Positions 51,233-59,861 of a stretch of 64,000 nt of DNA are shown here, one piece after another. Every line of letters starts with the position of its first letter. Positions within the stretch are counted from its first letter, which is position 1. Source of the stretch: Micromonospora olivasterospora (GTDB lineage Bacteria > Actinomycetota > Actinomycetes > Mycobacteriales > Micromonosporaceae); contig NZ_VLKE01000001.1 of assembly GCF_007830265.1 (NCBI RefSeq), forward strand, positions 1,736,001-1,800,000. Direction: 5' to 3'. The translations under genes and the position numbers were made by a program. The notes under the pieces were generated by a model. The model was not told the DNA's origin. It searched no databases and saw only the letters and a list, made by a program, of their open reading frames with translations.

Positions 51233-52135
51233 TCAGAGCGGCGGACCGGCGTACCGACGGCCGTCCAGGTACGGCCACGGGTTGGCCACGCAGCCGTTGA
51301 GGAACAGCGTCTGCTGCATCATCACCGGCGCCGGCCGGCCCCGCTTCGGGCAGCGCTCGTGCCGGTGCCCCAACTGGTGCCCCACCTCGTGGTTCACCAC
51401 GTACATCCGGTAGACCGCCAGCGGCACCTTCGCCGACACGTAGTGCGGCACCGAGGCCCGCCACCGGTCCAGGTTGATGATCACCTTCCCCGGGGCGCGG
51501 CACGAGGTGTACGGCCGACCGCCGACGCGGATGTCCACGCCGCCCGCTGCGCACATCCGGCCCGCCGTGCGGGCGGTGGCGAGGTAGACCGTGAAGTCGT
51601 AGCGGGCGTCCCCGGGCACCCGCTGCAACCGCAGCCGGCCGCTGTCCACCCAGCTCCCCGGCCCGGCCAGCGCCTCCTCCACCGCCGTGCCGAAGGCGTG
51701 CACGTCCTCCTCCGAGCCCTCCTCGACGGCCACCCGGTAGTGCTGCAGCGTCCCCGCCCGGCCCAGCACCTCCCCGGCCCGGTCGTCGTACCGGAAGCTA
51801 CCCTGCCCGGCCGAGGGCACCGGGCCGGGCAGCCGGAGCACCGGCGCCGCCTCGACCGGGTCGGGGCTCGCCGATGGCGACGCGGCGGCCACGGTCGGCT
51901 CCGGTGCCGGGTCGCCGAACTGGTCCGCCGCGGCCACCACCTCGCGGTCGGCCGGCGGCCCCTCCGACGCCCCGACGTCCAGCGCTGGCCGGGCCAGCAG
52001 CAGCGCACCGCCGGCCAGGAGGCTCGCGGCCAGCGCGACCAACGGGCACACGGACCGGCGCCGCCGCCGGGCGGCCCGGGTGGTCGGGTGGTAGGTGGCC
52101 GTCGGGAAGCGGTGACGGGGGCGGGGCGCGGACAT
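51233..52135 (-). CDS. DUF3152 membrane-anchored putative zinc metalloprotease (copy 2)
   Basis: A 300-residue paralogue of the downstream gene. ATG 52135 (MSAPRPRHRFPTATYH) is chosen within a longer open frame because a normal basic start and span (LVALAASLLAGGALLLA) follow. The domain repeats the pattern YRVAVEEGSEEDVHAFG, DSGRLRLQRVPG, MYVVNHEVGHQLGHRH and MMQQTLFLNGCVANPWPY. It lies five bases beyond the stop of the alpha/beta hydrolase gene, so it is co-transcribed with it. Confidence 0.85.
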   Translation of the reverse strand: MSAPRPRHRFPTATYHPTTRAARRRRRSVCPLVALAASLLAGGALLLARPALDVGASEGPPADREVVAAADQFGDPAPEPTVAAASPSASPDPVEAAPVLRLPGPVPSAGQGSFRYDDRAGEVLGRAGTLQHYRVAVEEGSEEDVHAFGTAVEEALAGPGSWVDSGRLRLQRVPGDARYDFTVYLATARTAGRMCAAGGVDIRVGGRPYTSCRAPGKVIINLDRWRASVPHYVSAKVPLAVYRMYVVNHEVGHQLGHRHERCPKRGRPAPVMMQQTLFLNGCVANPWPYLDGRRYAGPPL

Positions 52136-52140
52136 CCCGG

Positions 52141-53145
52141 TCAGCCTGCCACGTCGGGCCGCACGGCGCTGTCCTCCGTTACGGCGAGCCGCGCGACGCC
52201 GTCCCGCGGCTCGGCCAGCAGCGCCAGCACCGCCCGGGCCACCGTGCGGGGCACCTCGAGTTGGGCCACGTGCCCGACCCCGCCGAGCATCAGCAGCCGG
52301 CTGTCCGGGATGACCCGGGCGGCCTGCGGGGCCACCCGCACGTCGACCAGCCGGTCGTGCGTACCGCCGATCACCAGCGTCGGCGCGCGCACCGCCGCGG
52401 CGAGCCGCCACAGCGACCCGGCCCCGGGCAGGTACGCGCGCAGGAAGCTGGAGACCAGGCCCCGGAACGTACGGACGTACGCGGCGGCGTGGTGGGCCGT
52501 CTCGTAACGCACCCGGATCTCCTCCAGCGCCTCCAGCCGGCGCTGCTCGCTGATCCGGGACAGGTCGGCCACGCAGGACTCCATCACCTGCTGCGCCATC
52601 ACCTCCGGGTCGAGCCGGGCCAGTCGCCAGGCGGCCAGGCGCTCGCCCCGGGGCACCGCCAGCAGCGGCAGCATCCGGCCCTGCAACGAGCGGCGGAAGT
52701 CGAGGAACGGCAACGCCGGGGAGATCAGCGTCAGGGTGCGGACGAGGTCGGGGCGCAGCGCCGCCACCCGTACGGAGACCGCCCCGCCCAGCGAGTTGCC
52801 GAACAGGTGCACCGGCCCCCGGCCGGAGTGCTCGATCCAGCGCACCACCCGGTCGGCGAAGGCCGGGACCGTGTACCGCTGCCCCGGCTCGCTGCGCCCG
52901 AACCCCGGCAGGTCGATGGCCTGGCCGTCGAGCCGGCCGGCGAGCAGCCCGGCCAGGTCGGTCCAGTTCTGCGACGACCCGCCGAGCCCGTGCACGTAGA
53001 GCGCCGGCTCCGCCTCCGGGGCGGTGGCCGGGGTGTCCCGGACGTAGGTGACCGTGCCGTCGAGGCGCACCTCCCGGCCCGGCCACGGCGGCGGACAACC
53101 GTGCTCCGGGAGGAGGTGCTCCGGCCCGAGGGTGGCGCGCTTCAT
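52141..53145 (-). CDS. Alpha/beta hydrolase
   Basis: A 334-residue alpha/beta hydrolase from ATG 53145 (MKRATLGPEHLLPEHG). The oxyanion region is ALYVHGLGGSSQNW, the nucleophile Ser is in LFGNSLGGAVS (about residue 130), the acid is in IGGTHDRLVD and the His in GGVGHVAQLE. No signal peptide is present. The open frame extends far upstream only because of GC-rich composition. It is followed by the DUF3152 pair, a neighbourhood conserved in actinobacteria. The substrate is unknown; esterase or lipase-like activity is likely. Confidence 0.9.
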   Translation of the reverse strand: MKRATLGPEHLLPEHGCPPPWPGREVRLDGTVTYVRDTPATAPEAEPALYVHGLGGSSQNWTDLAGLLAGRLDGQAIDLPGFGRSEPGQRYTVPAFADRVVRWIEHSGRGPVHLFGNSLGGAVSVRVAALRPDLVRTLTLISPALPFLDFRRSLQGRMLPLLAVPRGERLAAWRLARLDPEVMAQQVMESCVADLSRISEQRRLEALEEIRVRYETAHHAAAYVRTFRGLVSSFLRAYLPGAGSLWRLAAAVRAPTLVIGGTHDRLVDVRVAPQAARVIPDSRLLMLGGVGHVAQLEVPRTVARAVLALLAEPRDGVARLAVTEDSAVRPDVAG

Positions 53146-53171
53146 GCTCTCAGTCTGCCCGCCGCCGTACG

Positions 53172-55867
53172 TCAGGCGAGCAGCGCTTCCAGCCGCCGGT
53201 TGACCGCCGCCAGGGTGGCCCGGACGACCGCCTGCCGCGGGTCCCCGGCGACCAGCGCCGACCCGGCGAGCTGCTCGACCCAGCCGTCGCAGACCAGCAG
53301 CACCACGACGGTCGCCACCTCGCAGTTTCCGAACGGCACCACCGCCGCGTGGTCCACGAAGCACCGCCCCCGGTCGGCCTCCCGCTCCCCGCCGCGCAGC
53401 AGCTGGTCCACCGCCGCCGCGGCGGCGACCGCGCAGAGCCGCAGCACGTAGCCGTCGACCGCCGGCCCGGTGGCGTACCCGGCGGCGTTCTCCGTCCCGG
53501 CGAGGAGGCGCACCTCCACGTTGGCGTCCAGGCCGTACGTGCTCACCTGGACGTGGTCGATCACCACACGGGGCCCCGGCACCCCGCCGGTGTCCAGCGG
53601 TCGCGACGGCGCGGCCTCCGTCATGGTCAGCTGCGCGCCGGAGTACGAGGCGGCGAGCGTCGCGGGGCTGCCGGTGGCGGCTCCGGCCGGGGCGGACGCG
53701 GCGGCCGGCGGAACCTGGCCGGCCTCGTCCACGGCCGACCGGCCCCGCTGCATGGTCGTCTGGCGACGCCGGCGCGGCGGGTCCCCCGCCGGGTCGGCCC
53801 GGCGCTCGGCCCGGGTCGGCGCGTCGGCGCCCGCACGCCCCTCCCGGCTCCCCGTCCGGGCCTCCGGCCCCCGGTTGTCGGCGCGCGCCTCGGCGGCACG
53901 GCGACGCACGGGCGGGGGCGGGCCGCTGGGCAGCCCGGGGACGTTCTGCGGGGCGGCGGCCAGCCCCATCCGCTCCTGGAGCATGCGGGCGACGATCCGG
54001 CTCACCTCGGCCGGGTCCGCACCGTCGGCGAGGTCGAGCCGGAGGCTGTGCGCGCCGGCCGGCGTGCGCCGCAGCGAGGCGTCCCGCACCCCGGCCACGC
54101 CCCGGACGGCGTCGAGGATCGCGTTGACGTCGAAGCCCTCGGGCCGCTCCTGCGGCGGGGCGGGCTCGTCGTCGCGTCGTAGATGGGTGGCGATGCGGGC
54201 GAGTTGGGGGGTCTCGGCGTGGGGCTCCACGGCTGACGGCTCCGGCACGACGGGCACGTCCGGCTCGGCGGGGACGCGCTGCGGCAACACCGCCTGGTCC
54301 GGGCCCCGCCGCTGGTCCTCCCGCACGGGGGTGGCCGGGGGTGCCGGGTCGGGCGCGGAGCGGCGGGCCGCGTAGGGGGGCGCGCTCGTCGGGGCGGGCG
54401 TGGGGAAGCTGCGGTCGGGCCGCCCGATCCCGCTGGTGGCGGGTCCGGCGGCCGGCCCGGCACCCGCCACGGTCGGTGGGCTGCCGGGAAGGTCGGCGGG
54501 CGGCGGGTCCCCGGGAAACCGGGGCAGGCGGAACGGCCGCGCGGACCGTACCTCGGCCGGGTCCACGGCCGCGGTGGGCGGGTCGTCGGCCGGGGCGGAC
54601 GCGGGGTGTCCCCCGGCCCAGGCCGACCGGTCGACCGGCTCCGGGGCGGGCTGGGCGGCCGGGTCGTACGCGGGGCGCGGCTCGGGCTCGGAGCGGTTGA
54701 CGTCGGGACGGTTGACGTCGTACGGCCGGGGGGCCTCGGCGCGCAGCGGCTGGTAGGGCCGCGGCGACTCGTCCCGCGCCGGCTCGTACCCCCGGGTCGG
54801 CTCGGGCTCGTACCCCCGGGTCGGCTCGGGCTCGTACCCCCGGGTCGGCTCCGGGCCCAGCCGGCGGTCCGGTCCTCGCGGGACCGGCGGCCCGCCGGCT
54901 CGTCGTCCTCCCGGGACCGGCGACCGACCGGTGCGCTGTCCTCGCGGGACCGGCGACCGGTTGGTGCACTCTCCTCGCGCGACCACGGCGGCGCCCAGCC
55001 CCCGCCCCAGCTCGGTCGGTTCCAGTCGGGGCCGGCCCAACCCGGCTCGGGCGGCGTCCCGCGCTCGTCGGCGCGGTCCGCGGCGGCGGGCGGGTACCCG
55101 GCGCGGTCCTCCCCCGGCGGGCGGGACGGGCGGTCGTCGAGCGAGGGGTACGCGGACTCGGCGGGCGGGCGAACGTGGGGATCCGGCTCGTCGGGCGGAA
55201 GGCGATCCGCCCAGCCGGACGTGGGGACGGCGGACGCCGCGGGGCCCGGGCCGGACCGATCGGCGACGGAAGCGTGCAGGCCGGGCGGCACCTCGAAGCC
55301 GGACGCGGCGGTGCCGACCGGCGGCACCTGCATCGCCGGGGGCGCGGACGACGGGACGCCCGGATCCGACCAGCGGCCGGCGCGGGGCGCCGGCGGTTCC
55401 TCCGAGGCGTGTCGGGCGGAACCGCCGTCCGGCTCGGCGGCGCCGTGCTGGCCGGCCGAACGCTCCATGGCCGGGGCGGGCCGCTGCGCCGGGACCGCCA
55501 ACCGGTCGCTGTCGGTCTCGCGCACCGGCGGCGCGCTCACCGGGGCCTGGCGGACCACCGGCGGCTCCTCCCCGGCGCGACGCACGTCGGGACCGTGCGA
55601 GTGGCCGTTGACCCGGCTCGGCGGCTCCGCGTCGGGAGCCGGCAGCGGGGCGGGCAGGTCGCCGTGGCGCGGCGACGAGGCGGCCCAGCCGGAGGCCCCC
55701 TCGGCCCGGCGCCACGGCAGGCCCTCCCGCGACCCGGCGCCGTCACCGGACCAACCGGCCGCCGCGGGCGCCCACCCGTTGCCGGAACGGGCCAGGTCAT
55801 CCTGCTGACCCGTCCCGTCGCCGTGCTCTCCCGGGGTGGCGGCACCGGGTTGCCCTGTTTCACTCAC
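53172..55867 (-). CDS. Long proline-rich protein with conserved C-terminal domain, apparent frameshift
   Basis: Starting at GTG 55867 (VSETGQPGAATPGEHG, with AGGAG six bases upstream), a Pro/Ala/Arg/Asp-rich low-complexity region runs with SREDSAPxGRR repeats. Near 54860-54900 it must change frame (equivalent to loss of one base) to continue as PEPTRGYE repeats and on to the conserved end: GFDVNAILDAVRGVAG, VVIDHVQVSTYGLDANVEV and VCDGWVEQLAGSALVAGD. The whole would be about 898 residues. The C-terminal 150 residues look like a folded domain of unknown family; the N-terminal two thirds are disordered. No span or signal. Whether the frameshift is real or a sequencing error in repeats cannot be decided here. 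Confidence 0.6.
54783..54854. repeat. 24-base tandem repeats in the proline-rich gene
   Basis: The unit CTCGTACCCCCGGGTCGGCT plus CGGG is present three times (54783-54806, 54807-54830, and a third copy with one extra C), coding for EPEPTRGY on the reverse strand. Such repeats vary in number by slippage and lie beside the frame change. Confidence 0.7.
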
Positions 55868-56016
55868 CACGCGCTCCTTGGTCGCCCCCGCTGAGGCTAC
55901 CGTGTGGTGACAGTGGCGATAAGTTACAGCGGCGGGCCAATTCCGGCCGGGGTCCACGGGCGCCGACCGGTTCGGGGGAAAAGTGCCGGCTCGTACGAAC
56001 AAACTCGGAGGTTCCC

Positions 56017-56655
56017 ATGACGGCTGTGGGGAACGGCGCTCACACCGCCGGCCGGCCCACGCGCCTGCCCCGCTCGGCGCGGCGCAAGCAGCTGCTCGCG
56101 GCGGCGCAGGAGGTGTTCGTCGCGCAGGGCTACCACGCTGCGGCGATGGACGACATCGCCGAGCGGGCGGGGGTCTCCAAGCCGGTGCTCTACCAGCACT
56201 TCCCGGGCAAGATGGAGCTCTACCTGGCGCTGCTCGACACGCACTGCGACGCGATCGTGGCCAAGGTCCACGACGCGATGCGCGGCACCAACGACAACAA
56301 GGAGCGGGTGAGCGCGTCGGTCCGCGCATACTTCGACTTCGTCGACCACGAGAGCGAGGCGTTCCGCCTGGTCTTCGAGTCCGACCTGCGCAACGATCCG
56401 GCCGTCCGGCAGCGGGTGGAGCGGGTCGAGCAGGGCTGCATCGCGGCGATCACCGACACGATCATCTCCGACACCGGGGTCAGCCGGGCGCACGCCGAGC
56501 TGCTCGCCTCCGGCCTGGTCGGGGCGGCGGAGACGGCGGCGCAGTTCTGGCTGGCCGAGGGTCGGCAGGTGCCCAAGGCCGACGCCGAGGCGCTGGTCGC
56601 CGCCCTGTCCTGGCGCGGCATCGCGAGCTTCCCGCTGCAGGGTGAGTCAGCCTGA
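56017..56655 (+). CDS. TetR/AcrR family transcriptional regulator
   Basis: A 212-residue regulator from ATG 56017 with GGAGG upstream. The N-terminal helix-turn-helix is standard: SARRKQLLAAAQEVFVAQGYHAAAMDDIAERAGVSKPVLYQHF at residues 19-61 (split here only for description). The ligand-binding part contains YFDFVDHESEAFRLVFESDL. No efflux or enzyme gene is directly linked; DUF3107 follows 65 bases later, as in other actinobacteria. Ligand unknown. Confidence 0.93.
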   Translation: MTAVGNGAHTAGRPTRLPRSARRKQLLAAAQEVFVAQGYHAAAMDDIAERAGVSKPVLYQHFPGKMELYLALLDTHCDAIVAKVHDAMRGTNDNKERVSASVRAYFDFVDHESEAFRLVFESDLRNDPAVRQRVERVEQGCIAAITDTIISDTGVSRAHAELLASGLVGAAETAAQFWLAEGRQVPKADAEALVAALSWRGIASFPLQGESA

Positions 56656-56720
56656 ACATCCGGCCCCGAGATCGGATAGCCTTCCCACGGCGGCTTTTTC
56701 GCCCCAGTTGAGGAGGCACC

Positions 56721-56948
56721 GTGGAGGTCAAGATCGGCGTGCAGTACGCGCCGCGCGAGCTGGTTCTGGAGAGCGCGCAGTCGCCGGCCGAGATCGAGCA
56801 GATCGTGACCGACGCCCTCGCCAAGGGGGAGGGGACGCTCTCCCTCACGGACGAGAAGGGCCGTCGGGTCCTCGTGCCGGTCGGCAAGGTCGCGTACGTC
56901 GAGATCGCCGAGGCGTCGCCGCGGGCGGTCGGGTTCACCGTCCGCTGA
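56721..56948 (+). CDS. DUF3107 family protein
   Basis: A 75-residue protein from GTG 56721 (VEVKIGVQYAPRELVLES) with GAGG upstream. It matches the small actinobacterial DUF3107 family: QSPAEIEQIVTDAL and the end VAYVEIAEASPRAVGFTVR. It is soluble, with mixed alpha/beta fold and unknown function. An insertion sequence begins just after its stop codon, five bases before the end of the transposase frame. Confidence 0.9.
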   Translation: MEVKIGVQYAPRELVLESAQSPAEIEQIVTDALAKGEGTLSLTDEKGRRVLVPVGKVAYVEIAEASPRAVGFTVR

Positions 56949-56952
56949 TTCC

Positions 56953-58410
56953 CTATCGAGGATCGGTTGTCAAGAGGGCGGGTTGCTTGACGGTCCGTGA
57001 CGGTGTCGCGGAGGATTCGGGTGGGGAAGGTCGCCTCGTTCGTACGCTTCGAGCGTCTTTTTGATCATGTCCCGTGAGGGCTTGGTGAGGGGCCTTCCCC
57101 GCCCTGCGCTTGGTGCTGCGCCGCCTGCGGCGGATCTCCTCGGTCACGGTCCACTGCTGCGCGATGATCTGTTTCGCCTGCTGTGGGGTGACCGGCGTGC
57201 CGTCGACGTCGCAGATCACGTACGGCATGCGGCGGCGCATCACGGTCCAGAGCCGTTCGGCGAGCCGGGCCGCGACCACACAGCTGGCTTTGAGGTGTTC
57301 GGCACCGCGTTCGACCATCTGCTGGTGGTAGATGCGCGCGAGCTGCGGGTCCTGCTTGCGAGCCCAGTCCGCGGCCCGGATCAGAGTGGCCCGGGCCAGC
57401 CGGGAGCCGGCCTTGGACATCGGCTGGCCCTTGCGGTCGGTGTCACCGGTCTCTGACGCGCGCGGCGCCAGCCCGAGGTATGACTTGAAGTGCGCCGCGG
57501 TGGGGAACCGGGTGGCGTCACCGATGACCGCGGTCATCGCCGGTCCGCCGACCTCGGCCAGGCCGGGCAGGCTACGGGCCAGCTGCATCGGGTCGACCCA
57601 CCGGTAACAGGTCTCCCGTTCGGCCGCGTGCGCGGCCAGCTCGGTGGTGATGGCGCGTAGTAGCCGCACCTCGGTGGCGATCTCGGCGGCCAGGTCGGTG
57701 AACGCGACCGCCGGGTGATCACCGTAGAGGTCGACCGCCGCTTGGGCGGCGACCAGCCACTGCTCGGCGCGCGCCGCGCCCTGGTGGTTGTGGGACGCCT
57801 TGACGATCAGCGCGGTCAGCCGGGCCCGGCCCAGCCGCAGCAGGGCACGCGGGTCGGCGTAGCGTTCCAGCACCGCCAGGTCGGCCTTGCCCAGATCACC
57901 GGTCAGCGGGGTGCACGGCATCACCTGCCGGACCAGGTCCTTGATCCGCACCTTGTGCTCGGACGCGGCCATGGTCAGCCGGTCACACGCGCGCACCCGC
58001 CGGTCCAACGCCGCCGCTGCCGCATCCGGCAGTTCGAGGGGCCGTAGCCCGTCCGGGTCGATCAACGGCAAGCGGGCCAGGGTGTCCGCGTCAATGCCGT
58101 TGGACTTCGCATGCCGCGACAGGAACCGGCGCAGATCCGCCGCCTTCGCACTCGACACCCGGAACACCAGGTGCCCCCGAGCGGTGAAGAACACCGCGAT
58201 CGGCAGCCACGCCGGCCCGGTCGGCTCGATCACCACCTCCAACCGCGTGCCCGGCGCCGCCCCGGCCAACGCCGCGGACTCGATCATCGACAAGCTGTCC
58301 ACCGTCGGCTCGCACCGCCGCCGGCACACCTCCCGTCCGGCCTCGTCACGCACCCGTACCGTGTGCGCCGACGCGATCCCCAAATCGATACCGACCAACC
58401 TGCGCTGCAT
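56953..58410 (-). CDS. IS110-family transposase (DEDD)
   Basis: A 485-residue transposase. The N-terminal RuvC-like DEDD domain begins VGIDLGIASAHTVRV (first Asp) and has VVIEPTGPAWLPIA (Glu) and FRVSSAKAADLRRFLSRHAKSNGIDA. The C-terminal transposase-20 domain has SLPGLAEVGGPAMTAVIGDA and YLGLAPRASETGDTDRKGQPMSKAGSR with the catalytic Ser region. The last 60 residues are a basic, Pro/Ser-rich tail that may read past the natural end into the element terminus. The protein looks intact, so the element could be active. Confidence 0.93.
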   Translation of the reverse strand: MQRRLVGIDLGIASAHTVRVRDEAGREVCRRRCEPTVDSLSMIESAALAGAAPGTRLEVVIEPTGPAWLPIAVFFTARGHLVFRVSSAKAADLRRFLSRHAKSNGIDADTLARLPLIDPDGLRPLELPDAAAAALDRRVRACDRLTMAASEHKVRIKDLVRQVMPCTPLTGDLGKADLAVLERYADPRALLRLGRARLTALIVKASHNHQGAARAEQWLVAAQAAVDLYGDHPAVAFTDLAAEIATEVRLLRAITTELAAHAAERETCYRWVDPMQLARSLPGLAEVGGPAMTAVIGDATRFPTAAHFKSYLGLAPRASETGDTDRKGQPMSKAGSRLARATLIRAADWARKQDPQLARIYHQQMVERGAEHLKASCVVAARLAERLWTVMRRRMPYVICDVDGTPVTPQQAKQIIAQQWTVTEEIRRRRRSTKRRAGKAPHQALTGHDQKDARSVRTRRPSPPESSATPSRTVKQPALLTTDPR

Positions 58411-58720
58411 CTACCGCCTCCCCGGACACGTACACCAGCTACCACTCCGGCGATCCGCGCAGGTCAACACCGCACGACAGCCACGGTCCCAAGGAGGCAG
58501 AGCAGTCCGACGACGGCTCCCACTCATGTGCTGCAACCGGACCCGGCCTCGCAGGGCCGGCCCACTTCCCTCATCCGGGACATCCGTGGCCAGACCAGCG
58601 GTAGCAATCAGCGGTACGAGGCTCTCCCTCAGACCCCAACTCGTCGCCACCCACCGGACCAACCGGGATGCTCATCCAATCCCAGGACCACCGGGCTGAT
58701 CAAGCACCGGAGTTCCTTAC
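58411..58720 (-). ncRNA. Non-coding end of the IS110 element, possible bridge RNA
   Basis: About 300 bases upstream of the transposase carry no gene. In IS110-family elements the non-coding end is transcribed into a bridge RNA whose two loops pair with donor and target DNA. Small hairpins are visible (for example GGCCTCGCAGGGCC around 58548) but the loops were not assigned. Confidence 0.4.
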
Positions 58721-58880
58721 ATGACCCGTCCGGTTCCGGGGGCGGGTGGGCCGAGACGCACCCGCCCCGGCACCGCGCCGGCCCGGTCGGTCGCCTGGCA
58801 CGGCGACGACCACCAACCTGCCCGCTGCCGGCCGGGCACCGGCGACCTGGGCACCGGCGTCGACCCACTGGGGCCGACGG

Positions 58881-59534
58881 TCAGTTGTTCAGGCCGACCG
58901 CGGTCATCCGCTCGGTGTGCACGGCGGTCAACCGCCCGAACAGCTCCTGCGCATCCACCCGGCCGCCCTGCGCGACGAGCGCCGTGAGCGCGCCCCGGTC
59001 GGCCGCGGCGACCCGCCCGGCCTGGGACAGCGCCTCCCCGACCAGCCGTCGGGCCCACATCGACAGCCGGTTCGCCGCCCGCGGGTCCGCCTGGAGCGCG
59101 GCCCTGAACTCCGCCGCGGCGAACTCGGCGTACCGGGACTCGTGCAGCACGTCCAGGACCAGCCGCCGGTCCGGCTCGTCGAGCCCGCCGGCGATCTCCC
59201 GCAGGAAGTCGTCGCTGATCCCGTCACCGACGTACGCCTTGGTGACCGCCTCCAGCCAGTCCTTCGGCTCGGTCGAGTCGTGGTACGCCTGCAACGGCTC
59301 GACGTACGGCGCCATCGCCTCCTCTGGAGGCACGCCCAGCGCGGCGAGCCGGCCGGCGAGGCGCCGGAAGGTGCCGATCTCGGCGGCGGCCATCTCGCTG
59401 AGAACGGCCCGGCGGCGCAGGTCGGGCGCGAGCCGGGCGTCGGCGGCCAGCCGGTCGAAGGCGAGCAGCTGGCCAAAGGCCACCAGACCGAGCAGGTCGA
59501 CCACGGCGGGGCGGTGCGCGTGGGGGTCGGACAC
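58881..59534 (-). CDS. Ferritin-like fold protein
   Basis: A 217-residue all-helical protein of an actinobacterial ferritin-like family. Segments VDLLGLVAFGQLLAFDRLAAD, EMAAAEIGTFRRLAGRL and DVLHESRYAEFAAAEF hold the Glu and His residues expected for a di-iron four-helix bundle (as in MiaE-like hydroxylases). No signal is present. Substrate and metal binding are unproven. It stands divergent from the DEAD-box helicase gene and next to DUF3107 apart from the inserted IS element, a conserved neighbourhood. Confidence 0.8.
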   Translation of the reverse strand: MSDPHAHRPAVVDLLGLVAFGQLLAFDRLAADARLAPDLRRRAVLSEMAAAEIGTFRRLAGRLAALGVPPEEAMAPYVEPLQAYHDSTEPKDWLEAVTKAYVGDGISDDFLREIAGGLDEPDRRLVLDVLHESRYAEFAAAEFRAALQADPRAANRLSMWARRLVGEALSQAGRVAAADRGALTALVAQGGRVDAQELFGRLTAVHTERMTAVGLNN

Positions 59535-59861
59535 GAGCGCAGGCTACCGCCCGGGCGCGCGGCGCAGGGGCCCCGGAGGGCCGACGCCGGCGAGTGACGC
59601 AAGTCACAGGGGCTGACCCCGGTCGACGGCACCCATCCCTGGAACAGGAACGACACCCGGACGGTTCAGGTAGTATGTAGCAGTTGCCGTGGGCCACCGA
59701 CCTGGTCGAAGTACCCGATCCGATCGAGGTCCCGCCCATGGCGCGCGTGCGGCCCGGCCCGGCCCGGCGATCCCCGCCCCCCGACCGTGTGGCCCGCGCC
59801 ATTACCGACCGCGCCCTGAGGACAGAAGGGGCGCACCACGAGAGGGCACCCCTAAATCCAT
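59535..59861 (+). promoter_or_regulatory. Promoter and long leader of the DEAD-box helicase gene
   Basis: No gene is seen in this 327-base divergent gap. TAGTAT near 59673 could be a -10 box for the helicase, leaving a leader of roughly 180 bases. Just before the ATG the sequence AGGGGCGC and GCACCCCT could pair and hide the ribosome-binding region; no good Shine-Dalgarno is seen close to the start. Confidence 0.3.

Larger units (their letters stand above)
56949..58720. mobile_element. IS110-family insertion sequence (ends approximate)
   Basis: A single transposase gene plus about 300 bases of non-coding sequence on its 5' side sit between two genes that are normally close neighbours (DUF3107 and the ferritin-like protein). 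No terminal inverted repeats are seen, as expected for IS110 elements. The ends cannot be fixed from one copy; GCTGAT occurs near both limits (56944-56949 and about 58699) and may mark the core. Confidence 0.7.
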
